Positions 37,408 to 50,362 of a DNA stretch of 64,000 nt are shown one piece after another. The DNA is from Phytopythium helicoides. Lineage: Eukaryota; Oomycota; Peronosporomycetes; Pythiales; Pythiaceae. Positions within the stretch are counted from its first letter, which is position 1, and the number at the start of each line of letters is the position of its first letter. The DNA is taken from NCBI GenBank assembly GCA_024867545.1, contig JANFNE010000008.1, positions 620,001 to 684,000 on the forward strand, given 5' to 3'. A model generated the notes under the pieces. The model was not told where the DNA came from and did no database searches. It saw nothing but the letters and a program-made list of their open reading frames with translations. The position numbers were made by a program, and so were the translations under genes.

Positions 37408-39366
37408 ATGAGCTCCGAGACGACCTCGCCCCCGCCGGCGCCCGCGGACGGCGCGCCGCTGAGCAAGAACGAGCTCAAGCGCCGCCAGAAGGCCGAGAAG
37501 GCCGCGGCGGCCAAGGCTGAGAAGGCGGCCAAGAAGGCGGCGGCAGACGCGGCCAAGCCCGCCAAGAAGGCCGGCGCCAACGACGACGAGGAGCTCGACC
37601 CTACGGCCTACTTTGCCAACCGCGAGAAGATGCTGGCCGACCTCGAGGCCGAGGGCATCAACCCGTACCCGCACAAGTTCCACGTGTCGACGTCGCTGCC
37701 CGAGTTCCAGGCCGCCTACTCGGACGTCGAGGCCGGCACGCACAAGGAGGACACGCTGCTGACGGTCGCCGGCCGCCTGCACAGCAAGCGCGCCTCGGGT
37801 GCCAAGCTCGTCTTCTACGACCTGCGCGCTGACGGCGTCAAGATCCAGGTCATGTCGAGCGTCGACACGTACGAGAACGCCGACGCGATTCGCCAAGATC
37901 CACAGCGTGCTGCGCCGCGGAGACATTGTCGGCGTCAAGGGTTTCCCGGGCAAGTCCAAGAAGGGCGAGCTGTCCATCTTCCCGCAGCAGATTGTGCTGC
38001 TCTCGCCCTTGCATGCACATGCTGCCCAAGTCGCACGCCGGCCTCAAGCTGCTGCAGGACACGCGCTACCGCCAGCGCTACCTCGACCTCATCATGAACG
38101 ACGACTCGCGCAACGTGTTTTACACGCGCGCCAAGATCATCAACTTCATCCGCAAGTTCCTCGACCAGCAGCACTTCCTCGAGGTCGAGACGCCCATGAT
38201 GAACATGATCGCCGGTGGTGCCACGGCCAAGCCGTTCGTGACGTACCACAACGACCTGCACATGAACCTCTTCATGCGTGTTGCGCCGGAGCTGTACCTC
38301 AAGCAGCTCGTCATTGGCGGTCTTGACCGCGTGTACGAGATTGGACGCCAGTTCCGTAACGAGGGCATCGACCTGACGCACAACCCCGAGTTCACGAGCT
38401 GCGAGTTCTACATGGCGTACGCCGACTACAACGACCTCATGACCATGACGGAAAAGCTGTTCTCGGAGATGGTCAAGGAGATCACGGGCGGCTACACGAT
38501 CACGATCCAGAAGGAGCCTGGTGAGGAGCCCGTGACGATCGACTTCACGCCGCCGTTCAAGCGCGTCAAGATGGTCACGGCCGTCGAGGAGGCCACGGGC
38601 GTCAAGATCCCCATCAACGAGCCGGAGAAGTGCCTGCCGATCCTCGAGCAGCTCGTGTCCAAGTACAACCTCGACTGTGCGCCGCCTCGCTCAATTGCGC
38701 GTCTGCTTGACAAGCTGGTTGGCCACTTCATCGAGGACAACAAGGAGTACTGGAAGAAGCCGTTCTTCATCATGGACCAGCCCGTGTACAACTCGCCGCT
38801 GGCCAAGTACCACCGTGAGACGGAGGGTCTGACGGAGCGCTTTGAGCTGTTCCTGGCCGGTGCCGAGATCTGCAACGCGTACACGGAGCTGAACAACCCC
38901 AAGGTGCAGCGTGAGCGCTTCATCGAGCAGATGCAGCAGGCGGCGGCCGGCGACGACGAGGCGCAGCCGCACGACGAGGCGTTCTGTACGGCTATGGAGT
39001 ACGCGCTGCCGCCCACGGGTGGATGGGGCTGCGGTATTGACCGCATGACCATGTTCCTCACGAACCGTTTCAACATTAAGGAGGTGCTGCTCTTCCCGGC
39101 CATGAAGCCGGACGAGCAGGCGCCGTCAGCTGCCGCCGCGGGTGGCTCGGATGTGCTCACGGGTGGCTCGGTCAACCTGGAGGAGCTCGAGAAGCGCCTC
39201 AAGACCTCGACGTTCGTGAAGCGGTTCATCGCCGTCGAAGGAGGACAACGCCGTGTTCGACCGCGTCAAGGTCGTCGGCAAGGACATCCTCGTCAAGTAC
39301 CCGAACGTTGACAAGTGGCAGAACTTCATCAGCGCGTTCCCGAACGAGCTGCGCGCCAAGTGGTAG
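37408..39366 (+). CDS. KARS: Cytosolic lysyl-tRNA synthetase (class IIb), with three one-base insertions in this sequence
   Basis: Charges tRNA-Lys with lysine. The N-terminus is Lys/Ala-rich ([20 protein letters not shown]), as in eukaryotic LysRS. The OB-fold anticodon-binding domain includes [20 protein letters not shown]. Class II motif 1 is [20 protein letters not shown], motif 2 is [20 protein letters not shown], and motif 3 is [22 protein letters not shown]-terminal extension of about 75 residues follows motif 3. The frame changes at about 37894, 38008 and 39239, each by one extra base; the sum restores whole codons (about 651 residues, stop at 39364-39366). In an essential gene this points to sequence error. 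Confidence 0.93.
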
Positions 39367-39506
39367 ACGGACGGCGCGATCTAGTTGCTCGCTCGCTCAT
39401 CGCAATCGATTTTTCGTTGCTGATGCAGAAAATATATCTTCGTTGGCTCTGCTCTCCGCAGTTGAATTTGCATGTCCGTACAGGGTATAAATACGCTAAG
39501 CTATGC

Positions 39507-40725
39507 CTATGGTTGGTCCTGCAACGCCGCGAATCGTCCCTCAATCACGTCGAAGTGCCGCTGCAGGATAGGAAGCGCTGCGTCCCACTCGTCGTCCTTG
39601 ATGAGCATAAAGTCCTTGGGGCACGAGCAAGGAATGTTAGTGGTCATGTGGTGTCTGCCGTCTTGTGTGCTTGGACTTGAACTTACTGTGGCGTAGGTAC
39701 TGATGTAGAAGACCATGGTGCCGGCGTTCACGAGCACACGCGTTTGACCTGCAACGATGCCCGTCTCTGAAAACCCGAGCTTGGTTGCACCAATCTGCAC
39801 GACCTTCCATGCGTCAGGCGAAACGGTCAAGCCCTCATCTCCCGACTCGGCCAGCTCGCGAGCCGCAGCGAGGAATGCCTCATCGCTGGTGACGATCGAG
39901 ATACCGTCCACAGTCTCCGAGTAGCTGAGGAAGAGTCCGCGTTCGTCCGCTTCGAGATTGTCTGCTGCACGACCAAATAGCAACCGCACAAGCTCAAACA
40001 TGTGCTTGCGTAGAGCACGTCGGTCCATCTGCACGAGGTGGAGGTCCATGTTCGGAATACTCAGCACATGCTGGTGCACCGCCACGTCCTGGTCCGACGC
40101 GACTCGCTCCAGCTTGACCTCGTCGATCTCCCCTCTCCCGGCATCTTCGTCGTTGTTATTTGCCTCAACACCGTCAAGAACCGCGTGTAGCTCCTCTCCA
40201 CTCTCGTGTTCAATGACGCAGAAGCGCTGGAGACACCTCACAGCACGATCCAGGTCCTCGACTTTGACCAGCACTGCAGCCACAGCAAGCGTGAGAAACG
40301 GACACGTCAATGCACCAAGTCTAGTAGTGCGGCTCACCGTAGTCGGACTGGTAGGTAGAGATCTGGAAGACGCTCACATGGCGCCGCGCAAGTGCGGACG
40401 TGAGCTCGGTGAGCACTGCGAGCTGGCTCAGGAAGGCACCGGTGCCCGCCGACGCGACCTGCAGCGCCTTCCACCGGATGGGCTCGTACTCTAGCGCTCC
40501 ATCGGGGAACTTGTCCAGCAGGCGCTCGTCCAGCACCACCGACACCTCGTGCTGGGACTCGACGTAGCTGAGGAACGGCTGGCCGTCGTCGCCCGCGCCG
40601 TCGCCGCGCTGCTCGCCGTAGAAGAGCAGCTCCAGCAGCGTCGGGATGAGCTCCATGCGCGTCTCCGTGCTCGTGATGACCAGCGTCGCGTCCAGGCACA
40701 CGAGCTGCACCTGCTGCGGCTCCAT
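39507..40725 (-). CDS. CASTOR/GATS-like ACT-domain protein (putative amino-acid sensor)
   Basis: Three exons (40338-40725, 39687-40273, 39507-39614) with introns 40274-40337 (GTGAGC...TGCAG, 64 nt) and 39615-39686 (GTAAGT...CAAG, 72 nt). Splicing gives exactly 361 codons (360 residues). Two ACT-like units are evident: VSVFQISTYQSDYVLVKVED spans intron 1, and MVFYISTYATDFMLIKDDEW spans intron 2. Each is preceded by a WKALQVAS or WKVVQIGA motif. This double arrangement is that of CASTOR1/GATS-like arginine sensors, which restrain TORC1 through GATOR2 in animals. Ligand and partner here are inferred. Confidence 0.78.
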
Positions 40726-41100
40726 GGACGCAGCTACAGCCGAGGGCGGACCGTTGCAGACGAGTGGGTGGGTGGCGTGTAGCCAACTTGCGGTCGCCGC
40801 CTGATTCGATATTCGGTTTTGCAGCGCTCGTCAACCGCGCGCGAGAGCTATAAGTCCACGCGAGTTTTGATTCGTTGAAAAAAAATGAGAGATCCTCTAT
40901 TTACAGCCAATCCAAAATGTTGTGTGTGGCATACATAACTCATCCAGTGAGCCAATCACCATCTGCTATGTAGAAAGGTTTTAGCCAATCGAAAGGCAGC
41001 GTTAGGCGCGAAACTTCCTCCATTTCCCCTTCGAGGGCTCCCGGGAGAAAGCGCGAGGACAGGCGGGGGAGCCGCGCGCGCCGCGCTGCGCTCGCCGGGG
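40726..41100. promoter_or_regulatory. Bidirectional intergenic promoter region
   Basis: 375 nt separate the start codons of the CASTOR-like gene (minus) and the PHD/SET methyltransferase (plus). There is an AT-rich centre (TTGAAAAAAAATGAGAG near 40875) and an ATTGGCTAAAAC-type motif on the minus strand near 40980-40990. No gene is seen. Confidence 0.45.
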
Positions 41101-44100
41101 ATGGAGCTCGCGTGCGTGCGCTGTGCGCGTGTGGCGCGCGCGCCCGAGAGGCAGCGGAGCGCGTCGCCCGCGCCTTCGGGGCGTGCGTCTGGCCGGAGAA
41201 ACGGCGCCAAGAGCGGCGAGGGCGGCGGCGCCGTGCGCTGCGTGGGCTGCGGAGGCTTTTTCCACGCGCCGTGCGTGCTCGAGGCGCTGCGTGCGAGTAC
41301 AGGAGACAGCTCTGCGTCGGTGGACTGGGCGTCATTCAAGTGCGCGGTGTGTGTGGACAGCGCGAGCGGGAGTATTGCCGACTTGCCCGTCATGGTGCCG
41401 GTGGACGCACTGCAGTACCTACGAGGCGGCGTTGACGCAGTGGACAGCGGAGACGAAGCGACAGTGCTGGCAGACTCCAAGCAGCACGAGTGGACCGTGC
41501 TCAAGAAGACTGTGGAGGTGTGCGTCTCGTGTCGCCAAGTGGACATTGCAGAAGGAGAGCGCGCGCCGTGTGGAGGTTGTGGTGCTCCGCGAGTGCATCG
41601 CAAATGCGCAGAAGCGCAGCCAGCGACGAAGAGCAAGATGGGTGGACGGAAGAGGCGGCGCTCAGGGTCAATTGGTGCTGGGCGGTGTGTTGACTGTCTT
41701 CCGGCTGGTGGACGGGATGTGACTGCAGTTGGCGCTATCGCGACGCGCACGATCGCGCTACTGGTCCACGGAGAGAGTAGCGCCGCCCGTTGGCTCAAGC
41801 AATGCTCATCATGCCAACACAAGTATTGTTTGCACGACTTTTGTGATGCTGACGATCGAGACCCGACTTTGGATGATGATGACCGCGCCACCCGAGACGA
41901 CGACGACGACGACGACGACTGGATGTGCTACCACTGCCGTCCAGCAATGCACAGTGCTGACGCTGGCCCCTTCATCTCTGCACAAAGTACAAACGCTGTT
42001 ACTGATGGGCTGACTTCCAGTCAGTGCTCCAACGGAGATCGTGACGCTCTAATCTGCGATGGATGTGAAGGCGAGTACGAGATGTCGAGTATCTTTCCTC
42101 CCCTAACTCAAGTTCCGGAAGGTGATTGGTTTTGTCCGCAATGCGACCAAGTCAAGGTACTCATTTGCGATGGGTGTGACGGCGAGTACGACATGGCGCT
42201 CTTGGATCCTCCAATGACAGAGGTACCCGATGGAGATTGGTTTTGCCCGCAATGCAAGCAAGCTAGAGAAAGTGTTGAAGAAGAAGACCACGAGAGTGAC
42301 GATCAGTATGTAAAGAAGAAGTGGATCAAGACGAACACCCCACACTGAATCCAACAATCAGAGAAGATCCGACACCCATTGACAGTGCCAATTTGGTTGT
42401 TTGTGATGCTTGTGAACGAAGGTTTGACATGGTGAAGCTTGGCTTGACCGAACACCCTGGCAACGACTGGTTTTGTTTGGCCTGTGAAACCGAGAGACGC
42501 AAACGCAAGAAGGGAAAAATTGCTTTGAAGATGATGAAAAGGGCCGAAAAGGCTGCTGCAGCAGGGATCCCTTTGAAATTGTCATCACAACACCTGGGTT
42601 TATCTGTAAAGTCTCCGAAAAGAGCACTATCATCGGCAGCCCCAGCTACATCATTAAAGCCTTTGGAAATCGTAACAATTCTTATCTGCGATGGATGTGA
42701 GGGCGAGTTTGACCCAACGTTGCTCGTCCCCCCTTTGCTTCGGATTCCAGATGGGGAATGGTTCTGTGATGGGTGCAGTCTATCCAGATCAAAGCGAAAG
42801 AGAGGGGGAAGCGCAAGACCAGACCCTATCAGGGAGATTCATCCCGTGTGTGCTGGTTGTGACGTGCGGCTCCCATCTTCAAAAACGCATACCGGTCCTC
42901 ACGAAGTTCGTTTGTGCGATCAATGCCAACTTATGCAGCCGTCATACTTCAAGAAACAACCGAACGGGGGACCTCAGGCTTCTCAACCAACAATTGGCGA
43001 CCCAAACCGCAGCGTTGGATCATCTAGGAAGAGGCAGCGACCAGATAGCGCGACCAAATCAAGGTCAAAGATTCAGAAAAGGATGTCGCAGAACGACATT
43101 GGGGGCGCAGAAGGCGCCGTGGATGCTTTGGAGTCGGAATTTGATGAAGGCGTTGTATTCCCGTTGGTCTTGCCGCAGCCGCTGAAATGGTTCAAGGCGT
43201 TAGTTGGAAACCGCCGTCTCAATTCCATTCAAGATCCCGCGTCGATCAATGTGATCGAAGGAACCGACACACCGTATGACAGCGTTGACGATGACGCAGA
43301 GGAAGATGACAGAGTTATCATCATCTGTGATATCTGCTTCAGCGAGTACCGGATGGTCGATGTAATCGGCTCAAACGATACCAACGACATCCCTCCACGC
43401 CCGTGGTACTGTGCGAGTTGTTTGCGGGCCCTGAAACGAAACCGTAAGAAAAGGCAGCGTTTCTCGAAGCAAATGGTGCTCGAGTTCCAGTTATATGGTG
43501 GTTTGCTGCGCCCCACATCTGCCAAGGTTGTGGACGCATATGCGTCCGCTTTGAGCGGGAAGCTACCTCGATCAACTGGGGATCGTAAACTCATGTACGG
43601 CCTGGTTGGCAAGACTGTTGGGAATCTATTTCGCGTGGGATAGCATGTGGCTCATGGGACGCGTTATATTCTTCGACGAGTCTCACCCGTCGATGCACCA
43701 CACAATTCGTTTCCCCGATGGTGTGGTGCGATCGCTCCCACTGTACGCATTACCGCTTGTTATTGGCACTCAGTCGTTTGTCAATGTGAAGTTACCAAAC
43801 ACGTACAACCGATGGTGGCCCGCGCAATTGCTCCGGATGAACCTTTTGGCCAAGAGGTTGCTACTCCCAACACCAGACGACGAGGATATTGCATTCTCTC
43901 AGTATCGTCTCGTTCGCGTTTTCAGTGGGTCTGGCAGTACAGGGACACTCTCCAACACTTCAAGCTGGGTTCCAAAGTATTTGTGCCGACCGTCAACGCC
44001 GTACCCCTCGGACTCTTGGGACACAACCGAATTGCTGTCTGAAGCCAAGACTTTAATCGTGGAAAAGTTTTCTATGGCCAAGAAGGAGTCGGCGGCAGAG

Positions 44101-47100
44101 TTGAATGAAGAGCATGATACAGTATCCTCTGCGCTTCAACGATTACTGAAGGAGTTCAGCACCAAGTATTCGTCTGACAAAGATCGGCTGCTCAGTGTAG
44201 CTGTTGCGCTTGTTGGTCTACAAGTTGAGCTGCCAACTCATGACAGGTCAAGTGAAGTGTACACCATTGAGCGCTTTGACGCCGTGGCAGGAACGCATGA
44301 GCTCAAGCATGACCTGACTAAGGAAACTCAACAGACGCATCTATTAGTGTCGATACTCAATGCACGGTTGCACTTACCATCTTCTCCAAGCGCGTTCAGC
44401 GATCTTGCTGTCAAACTTGGCGAGCGTGGTGACCGAGATGCTGAGATGCAGAGCAAGCTCATTAAGGATATGGCCACAGACGCATCTGTTGGTCCTTCGT
44501 TGAGCAAGCGACAAAACGCACCACAGGAACAGACGAACGTGTGTGCGCACTGTCAAATGGATACGAGCGTTCTGAAGAACGAAGTTGGCGGCTTGGACCT
44601 ACCTCTGGAAGAAATGGTCTCGTGCTCGCGCTGCTCAACGTTTTTCCACGTCACATGTTGCGACCCGCCTTACATGCCAGCGCCACTCTACAGTGATGAG
44701 ACCGGTGAAATTCTGATCAAGGATCTTAAAGTCCCTTACGTTTGTAGCAACTGTACTTCTTGCGCGGGATGCGAGAGTAGTAAGTGCCACGACTCTATCG
44801 ACACGGAGCTTGGAACCAAGCCACAGTGGTCTCGCTGGCAACGCCCTTTGGGCTCCGTGTCGCTCTGCGAATCTTGCGTGCCATACTTTGACACCAAGTG
44901 CTTCTGTAGTGTCTGCGATCGCATTTTGAACGATGACGCGCTCGTGACATGTGTCAACCTGCTGACATGCACGACTTGCCACCACTGGGTGCACACGGAT
45001 TGCGAGCCTGATTCTCACTCTGCCTTTCACAATACGGGTGCCAACGAAGATTTTGAACTCGACGTATTGGTGGACTCTGTCGATTTTTCAGCCAAACAGA
45101 AAGGAGAATCTGCGGAGCCCGCAGCCACCGAAGCAATAAATGTCAAGGACGAAAACAAGCCCACCAAACAAGTGGACGAGGATTTCGCGCACTCGCTTCG
45201 ATTCAAGACAGGCTACGATCCAAGGGCCATGAACAAATACGAGTGTCTGACGTGTCGAAAGGTTCGAATGCTGCGTGTGATCCACCGACTCGTGCTTGAG
45301 GACAAAATCGATTTGTTCAAGGAGCCTGTAACGGAGGCCATTGCGCCGACGTACTTTGATGTTATCAAGTCGCCGATGGATCTCAGTACGATGCAGCGAA
45401 AAATTCTGGACAATGCTTACCCCAGTACGAACTTCCGCGAGTTCCGTGATGACTTTGAGCTCATGTGCTTGAACGCGGTCACATTCAACTCCAAGGAACG
45501 TGACTTTCTTATTTGGCGAGAGGCTTGGCGCTTCTACGGTCAAGGACAGCGTATATTCCGTCAGACAGCGCCGAAGAGCCGAATGAAGCAACGAGGAGGT
45601 AAATACTACGACGCTCTAGTTATTGCCGCCAAGCGCCAGCTCCCAAACAACTCTGCTCTCGGAAAGCAGCAGTTAGATGACGACGACGATGACGAAGGCG
45701 GACAGAGTGAGAAAGATGAGAATGAAGGTTTGGATCGAGAAGTGGCAGAGAACGCAGTATCAAATGGTGCGCACGATGCGCAGAATGGCTCAGCTCCTGC
45801 CAATGGCGAGAACATCAAGCAAAGTGCTGCGGAGGACGACAAAACAACCTCTGGGCATGCAAACGGAGCCCTCAAGGTTGCAGATGGGACAAATGACGAT
45901 GCGTTGTCCTCTGCGAAAGATTCGTTGGTGAACGGAGCACGAGAAACATTGACAGTATCACTTCCGTCGTCAGCAGACGCATTGCAACGTCGAATGAATC
46001 TTGCACGCACTCCTCGAGAAACATTCGTGATTCAGTCGGAAATTGCACGTCTAAACGGCCCCACACCTCAAGTGGAGCTTATTCTCGATGACGCAAACGC
46101 GTTCTGCGGCACACGAGTACTGCTGGCTGGACATGTGTATTTCGTGCGGCAGCGCAGGCCGCCGAGATGATATGATCTTTTGTGTCGATTGCGGCGAATG
46201 CTTCCATGTCTTCTGCACGCCTGATATGACACAGGAGGCACTTACTGCGAATGAGCGCCTTCGAACTTACTGGAGATGCCAAAACTGCACGCTGTGCGAG
46301 GTTTGTGGATGTCCACCAGCCGCAGACGAAGAGCTTCATTCGTGTGGCAACTGTGCTCGCGGGTTTCATGGCGGCTGTCTTGTTCCTGCGATTCGCAACA
46401 ACTCGAAGGGTCTGGCGAAGTCCCCAATCGGCGGAGGCTCGAGCGAAGATGCACACAAGAAGCGAATCTTTTGCTCAAGTTGTGTAACGTGCAAAGAGTG
46501 TGAAACTCCGCAGCCGGACCAGGCGTACAGCTTTGACCTGCACATGTGCCTTTCGTGTCGTAAGCGGAAGGACTCCGAGGCCAAGCTACAGCAAGAGAAA
46601 AGCAAACCGTTGGCCAAGATATGGGCGTTGTATGCACGGAAACAACGAAATGATAACGAGCGCTGCCCAATGTGCCATCAGCGCTGGCGTGCTGATGACG
46701 AAGAACTGATTCAGTGTGACGGGTGTGAGCGGTGGGCACATCCGAAGTGTGACGACCTACTCACTGCAGAGCCCGAGCAATACACTAAGCTCGTGAACGA
46801 TCCGAGCGCACCGTATATTTGCGCGGCTTGCCGCCCAAAGCAACGCACGTACCTATCGATCTCCCAGATATGGCGAAATGCCAAGTGCTGGTCGACGCAA
46901 TCCAGAAGAAGCGAATCCAGTGTGATGCGAAATGGAAAGAGGCGCGCCACCAGTTAACCAAGGAGCGTCAGTGGAAGGCTTGGGCGGACAACACCGCAGT
47001 CTATTTGTATATTTTGAGGCTCGGAGAGAGTGCTTGCGGACATTCTGTTATCGGAGCGTCAACTTCAAAGAGGATTGGTTCCGCTTCTCGAAAGAGCAGG

Positions 47101-50073
47101 AGCTCGAAAAGGAGAAAGTGGAGCTTCCGGCTTGGTTGGTCCAAAAAGCAAGTCGATACCTACGGTCTAAACGCTACTGTCGCGGCCCCCGAGCAGCTCA
47201 ACGGCGGCGCGCGCGAAAAGCCAACAACTTTTACTCTAAGCAGGGTGTAAGTGCTCACGAAGACCCCAGCGCTGTGTGCTCTATTGTCACCGAGGCTTGC
47301 AGCTGTGCGGCTTTACTGGCGTGCATCCATTTGCTCTACGGCTGGAGGCCTCTACCAAAGGTTGTTCTTCACCTCCTTGGTCAAGCATCTGCACGATCGC
47401 TGGAGGATCGGGGTGCAGAACCGCAGCTATTAAGTGAAAGTTTGCTTCAGCGGTTGCGCGTTGACGACTCGGGGCGAACTCTGGAAGAAGAGATCACGAT
47501 CATCAATCATCAGTACGATCGCCGAGTGGCGAAGCGCCACCTTGTGCGCGACGAGCCTCGAGATGACCTCATGATTTTCGGTGAGAACGATGCTGATGTA
47601 TTGCTTTCTGTCGTCGACAACCCTTCTGAGGCGAATGAAGAACCTGTGGAAGAGTCCAAGACGGACACAGCAGATACGACGACTGAGTCGCCGAAACAAG
47701 ATGCATATAATGCCGAGGATAAGCGTGCCACTGTCGCGATGACGATCAGCAAACCGTTGCTTGGGTGGCCCGTGACAGAAAATGCCCCTAATGACACCAC
47801 CACCCCAGGTATCTCGACGACTGCACTCACGTCGGAGCTTACACGACAAAACCCGTTTGTCGACAATCGATTTTGTGCGCTGTGCTATTTAGTCGGAGAT
47901 GACACGGCGTGTGGACGTCTCATCTCCACGGATCAAGATCAATGGGTGCATGTAAACTGCGCACTGTGGTCAGTCGAGGTGTATGAGAGTGAAGGAGGTG
48001 TACTGCAGAAGTGTCAGCGTGCCAAATTGCGCAGTCGGCTCATCCGTTGTGACGTGTGCAGCCTCGTTGGAGCAACGATTGGCTGCAGCGTCTCTCGGTG
48101 TCAGAAGCACTATCATTTCCCGTGTGCTGTGGATCTTGGAGTCGTGTTCCTTCCCAACGGCGAGACGTGCTGCCCTAATCCCGAACATGTAGAGATGATT
48201 GCACACAAGTATGCCAAGGGTGTCAAGCCCTTGCCACCGCCAAGCGCAGACGCAGAAAGTGGCCAAGACACTGCCTCGGAGCTGGAAGATAGCATTTCTC
48301 AAGATCATGCTGGTATCCCAGCCGAAAAAACAACGGAAAATGATGCATCGGCAGAGACAACAAACGAGTACGATGTAAATACCGCGCCATCCAAGGCTAC
48401 TAATGATGCTGATGAGCAGACAGGTATACCACAGTCGGTTCTCCCTGTTGTGGATCCTGTTCCAGAGCCGCGCAGGTGTCTTCAGAGCGATCCTCCTCTT
48501 GTGTCCATGGATTCAAAGAAGAAAAAAGCATCTGCAGAGTCGTGGGCCAAGAAGAAACGACTTACGTGCTTCCGCGTTGGTGCACTCACTGTGCACTCGT
48601 TGGGCCACATAGTGGTGGGTAACCCGCGCTTTCATTCTCGGGATGCCATCTTTCCTCTTGGATTCCGGAGCTCTCGAATCTTTTGGAGCACACGCCATGT
48701 CGGCGCTCGCTGTCTATATGAGTGCGTGGTTTCCAGCACTGATGTAGAAGCCCGTCTTGAGCAACGAAAACAAAGGGAGGCGGCGGAATCTGCTGCCAAA
48801 ACTGCAGCGGGAAACAGCGAAGACCACCCGGTACAAAAACGCGCTGTCGCGATGCAGGCAAGCGAGGAATCACAAAATGTGGCTCCAAAGCGCTCGAATC
48901 CACTGCCAGTTTTCAAGATCATTCCATCAGATGACTTGAGCAACCCAATTGTAGCATCCACGGCGAAGGATGCGCTCATTGAGCTGCGCAGTCGCATTGT
49001 TACGCTATACGACGACCCAAAGCTCTTTGGTACTGCCCGCTCGAACCCATTCTTGAACCGCACCTCGTGGTTTTCCTTCGCGCTTTCAAGTAGCTATTTT
49101 TTCGGCTTTGGTGTCCCCGCAATTGTCAACGCAATTGAGGAGTTGCCGTTCGCGGCGACAACAGGTATTAGTCGCCGCTTCATTGCACGACGGCATCGGC
49201 AAGATACGATGCGACGTCGCCACGGTGCATCGTCCCCTGTTGCTTTTGATCAATCCGAGCTGACGCTGAGAGTGATGCGGATGAGCAAGTGTATCAGTTC
49301 ACGCAGCATCTTCCGTCACCAGAAGATTTTGCTATCGCTCAACGCATCGTTGAGGAGCTGGTGGTTGCGGACGAGCGCTCTCGTCAGTCGTCTGGATCAG
49401 CGAGAACAGACGGATTTGAAGGCAACCGATTGTTTGGCGGTCCGTCAGCGACGAGGGCGAAACCTCGCACACAGCTGCTCGCGAAACAGGCTAGCAGCGA
49501 CCCTGCCGAAGCAAGTGCCGCTTCTGCTGCTGGAATAGTGCAACAGCAAAATCGGGGGCAAATGGCAATGGGAACACCGGCGCTATGGACTTGGAGCACC
49601 TGCCGATCGCCATGCAGTACCGCGAGCTGCGCAAGCGGCCATTCGACGAGCGCTTGCTGGTGCGCAAGTCCAAGATCCATGGCTTCGGCCTCTTTCTCAA
49701 GGAAAAAGTCAGCGAGGGTCAGATGATCGTCGAGTACCAAGGGCAGATGATCTCGCAGGCCGTGGCGGACGAGCGGGAGAAGAAGTACGAAGAGATGGGT
49801 ATCGGCAGCTGCTACATGTTCCGGCTCGACGAGAAGACGATCATCGATGCAACGCGCTGCGGGAACTTGGCACGTTTTATCAACCACTCGTGCGATCCCA
49901 AGGCGTATGCGCGCGTCGTCACGGTTGAGAACAATGAGAAGAAGATCGTCATCTTTGCCAAGCGTGCCATCGAGGCCGGCGACGAGGTCACTTACGACTA
50001 CAAGTTCCCGATCGAGGACGAAGCCATCCCATGCGACTGCAGCGCACCGAACTGCATTGGCCGCATGAACTAG
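41101..50073 (+). CDS. MLL/Trithorax-type histone-lysine methyltransferase: multiple PHD fingers, bromodomain, FYRN/FYRC, SET
   Basis: A nuclear chromatin regulator, about 2972 residues. The order is N-terminal Cys-rich PHD-like fingers (to about 42260) and repeated [12 protein letters not shown]...DWFCPQC fingers (42050-43425). A Tudor-like segment ([20 protein letters not shown]) lies at 43622. More PHD fingers precede a bromodomain (45270-45560, [17 protein letters not shown]). Three PHDs (46130-46840), an extended PHD (47862-48200), FYRN (48560-48720) and FYRC (48890-49150) follow. SET is at 49630-49990 ([25 protein letters not shown]), with post-[14 protein letters not shown]. An intron is at 42306-42361 (GTATGT...CAG). 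Frame changes near 43621, 46100, 46855, 47022, 49275 and 49560 net to whole codons and are probably sequence errors. An H3K4 target is inferred. Confidence 0.88.
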
Positions 50074-50362
50074 ACCGGGCAGATAACAATCAACATGGCG
50101 TGTTCGTACCACTCACTGATGAAATACGTTGAGAGAAAGCGAGAGGAAATCGTTGAAGTAACGTGATCTTCAACAGTCGAATGATTGAGAAACCATCTCC
50201 TTCCAGCAGTCGTCGCCTTCCAGCAGTCGCACCATGAAGAACCTTACTGTATGCAGTCCATGTCCACCGTTGCAGGTCGGGATGACGTGTGGATGGCTTC
50301 TCGATCGTGCGGTGGGTTGCACAGGATAACCCAGAACCTCCAGCTTGGATTGTTTGATATCC

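Noticed and set aside
42306..42361. Frame change in the SET-domain gene read as an indel
   Set aside because: This one fits a real 56-nt intron (GTATGT donor, CTGAAT branch-like site, CAATCAG acceptor) that restores frame exactly.
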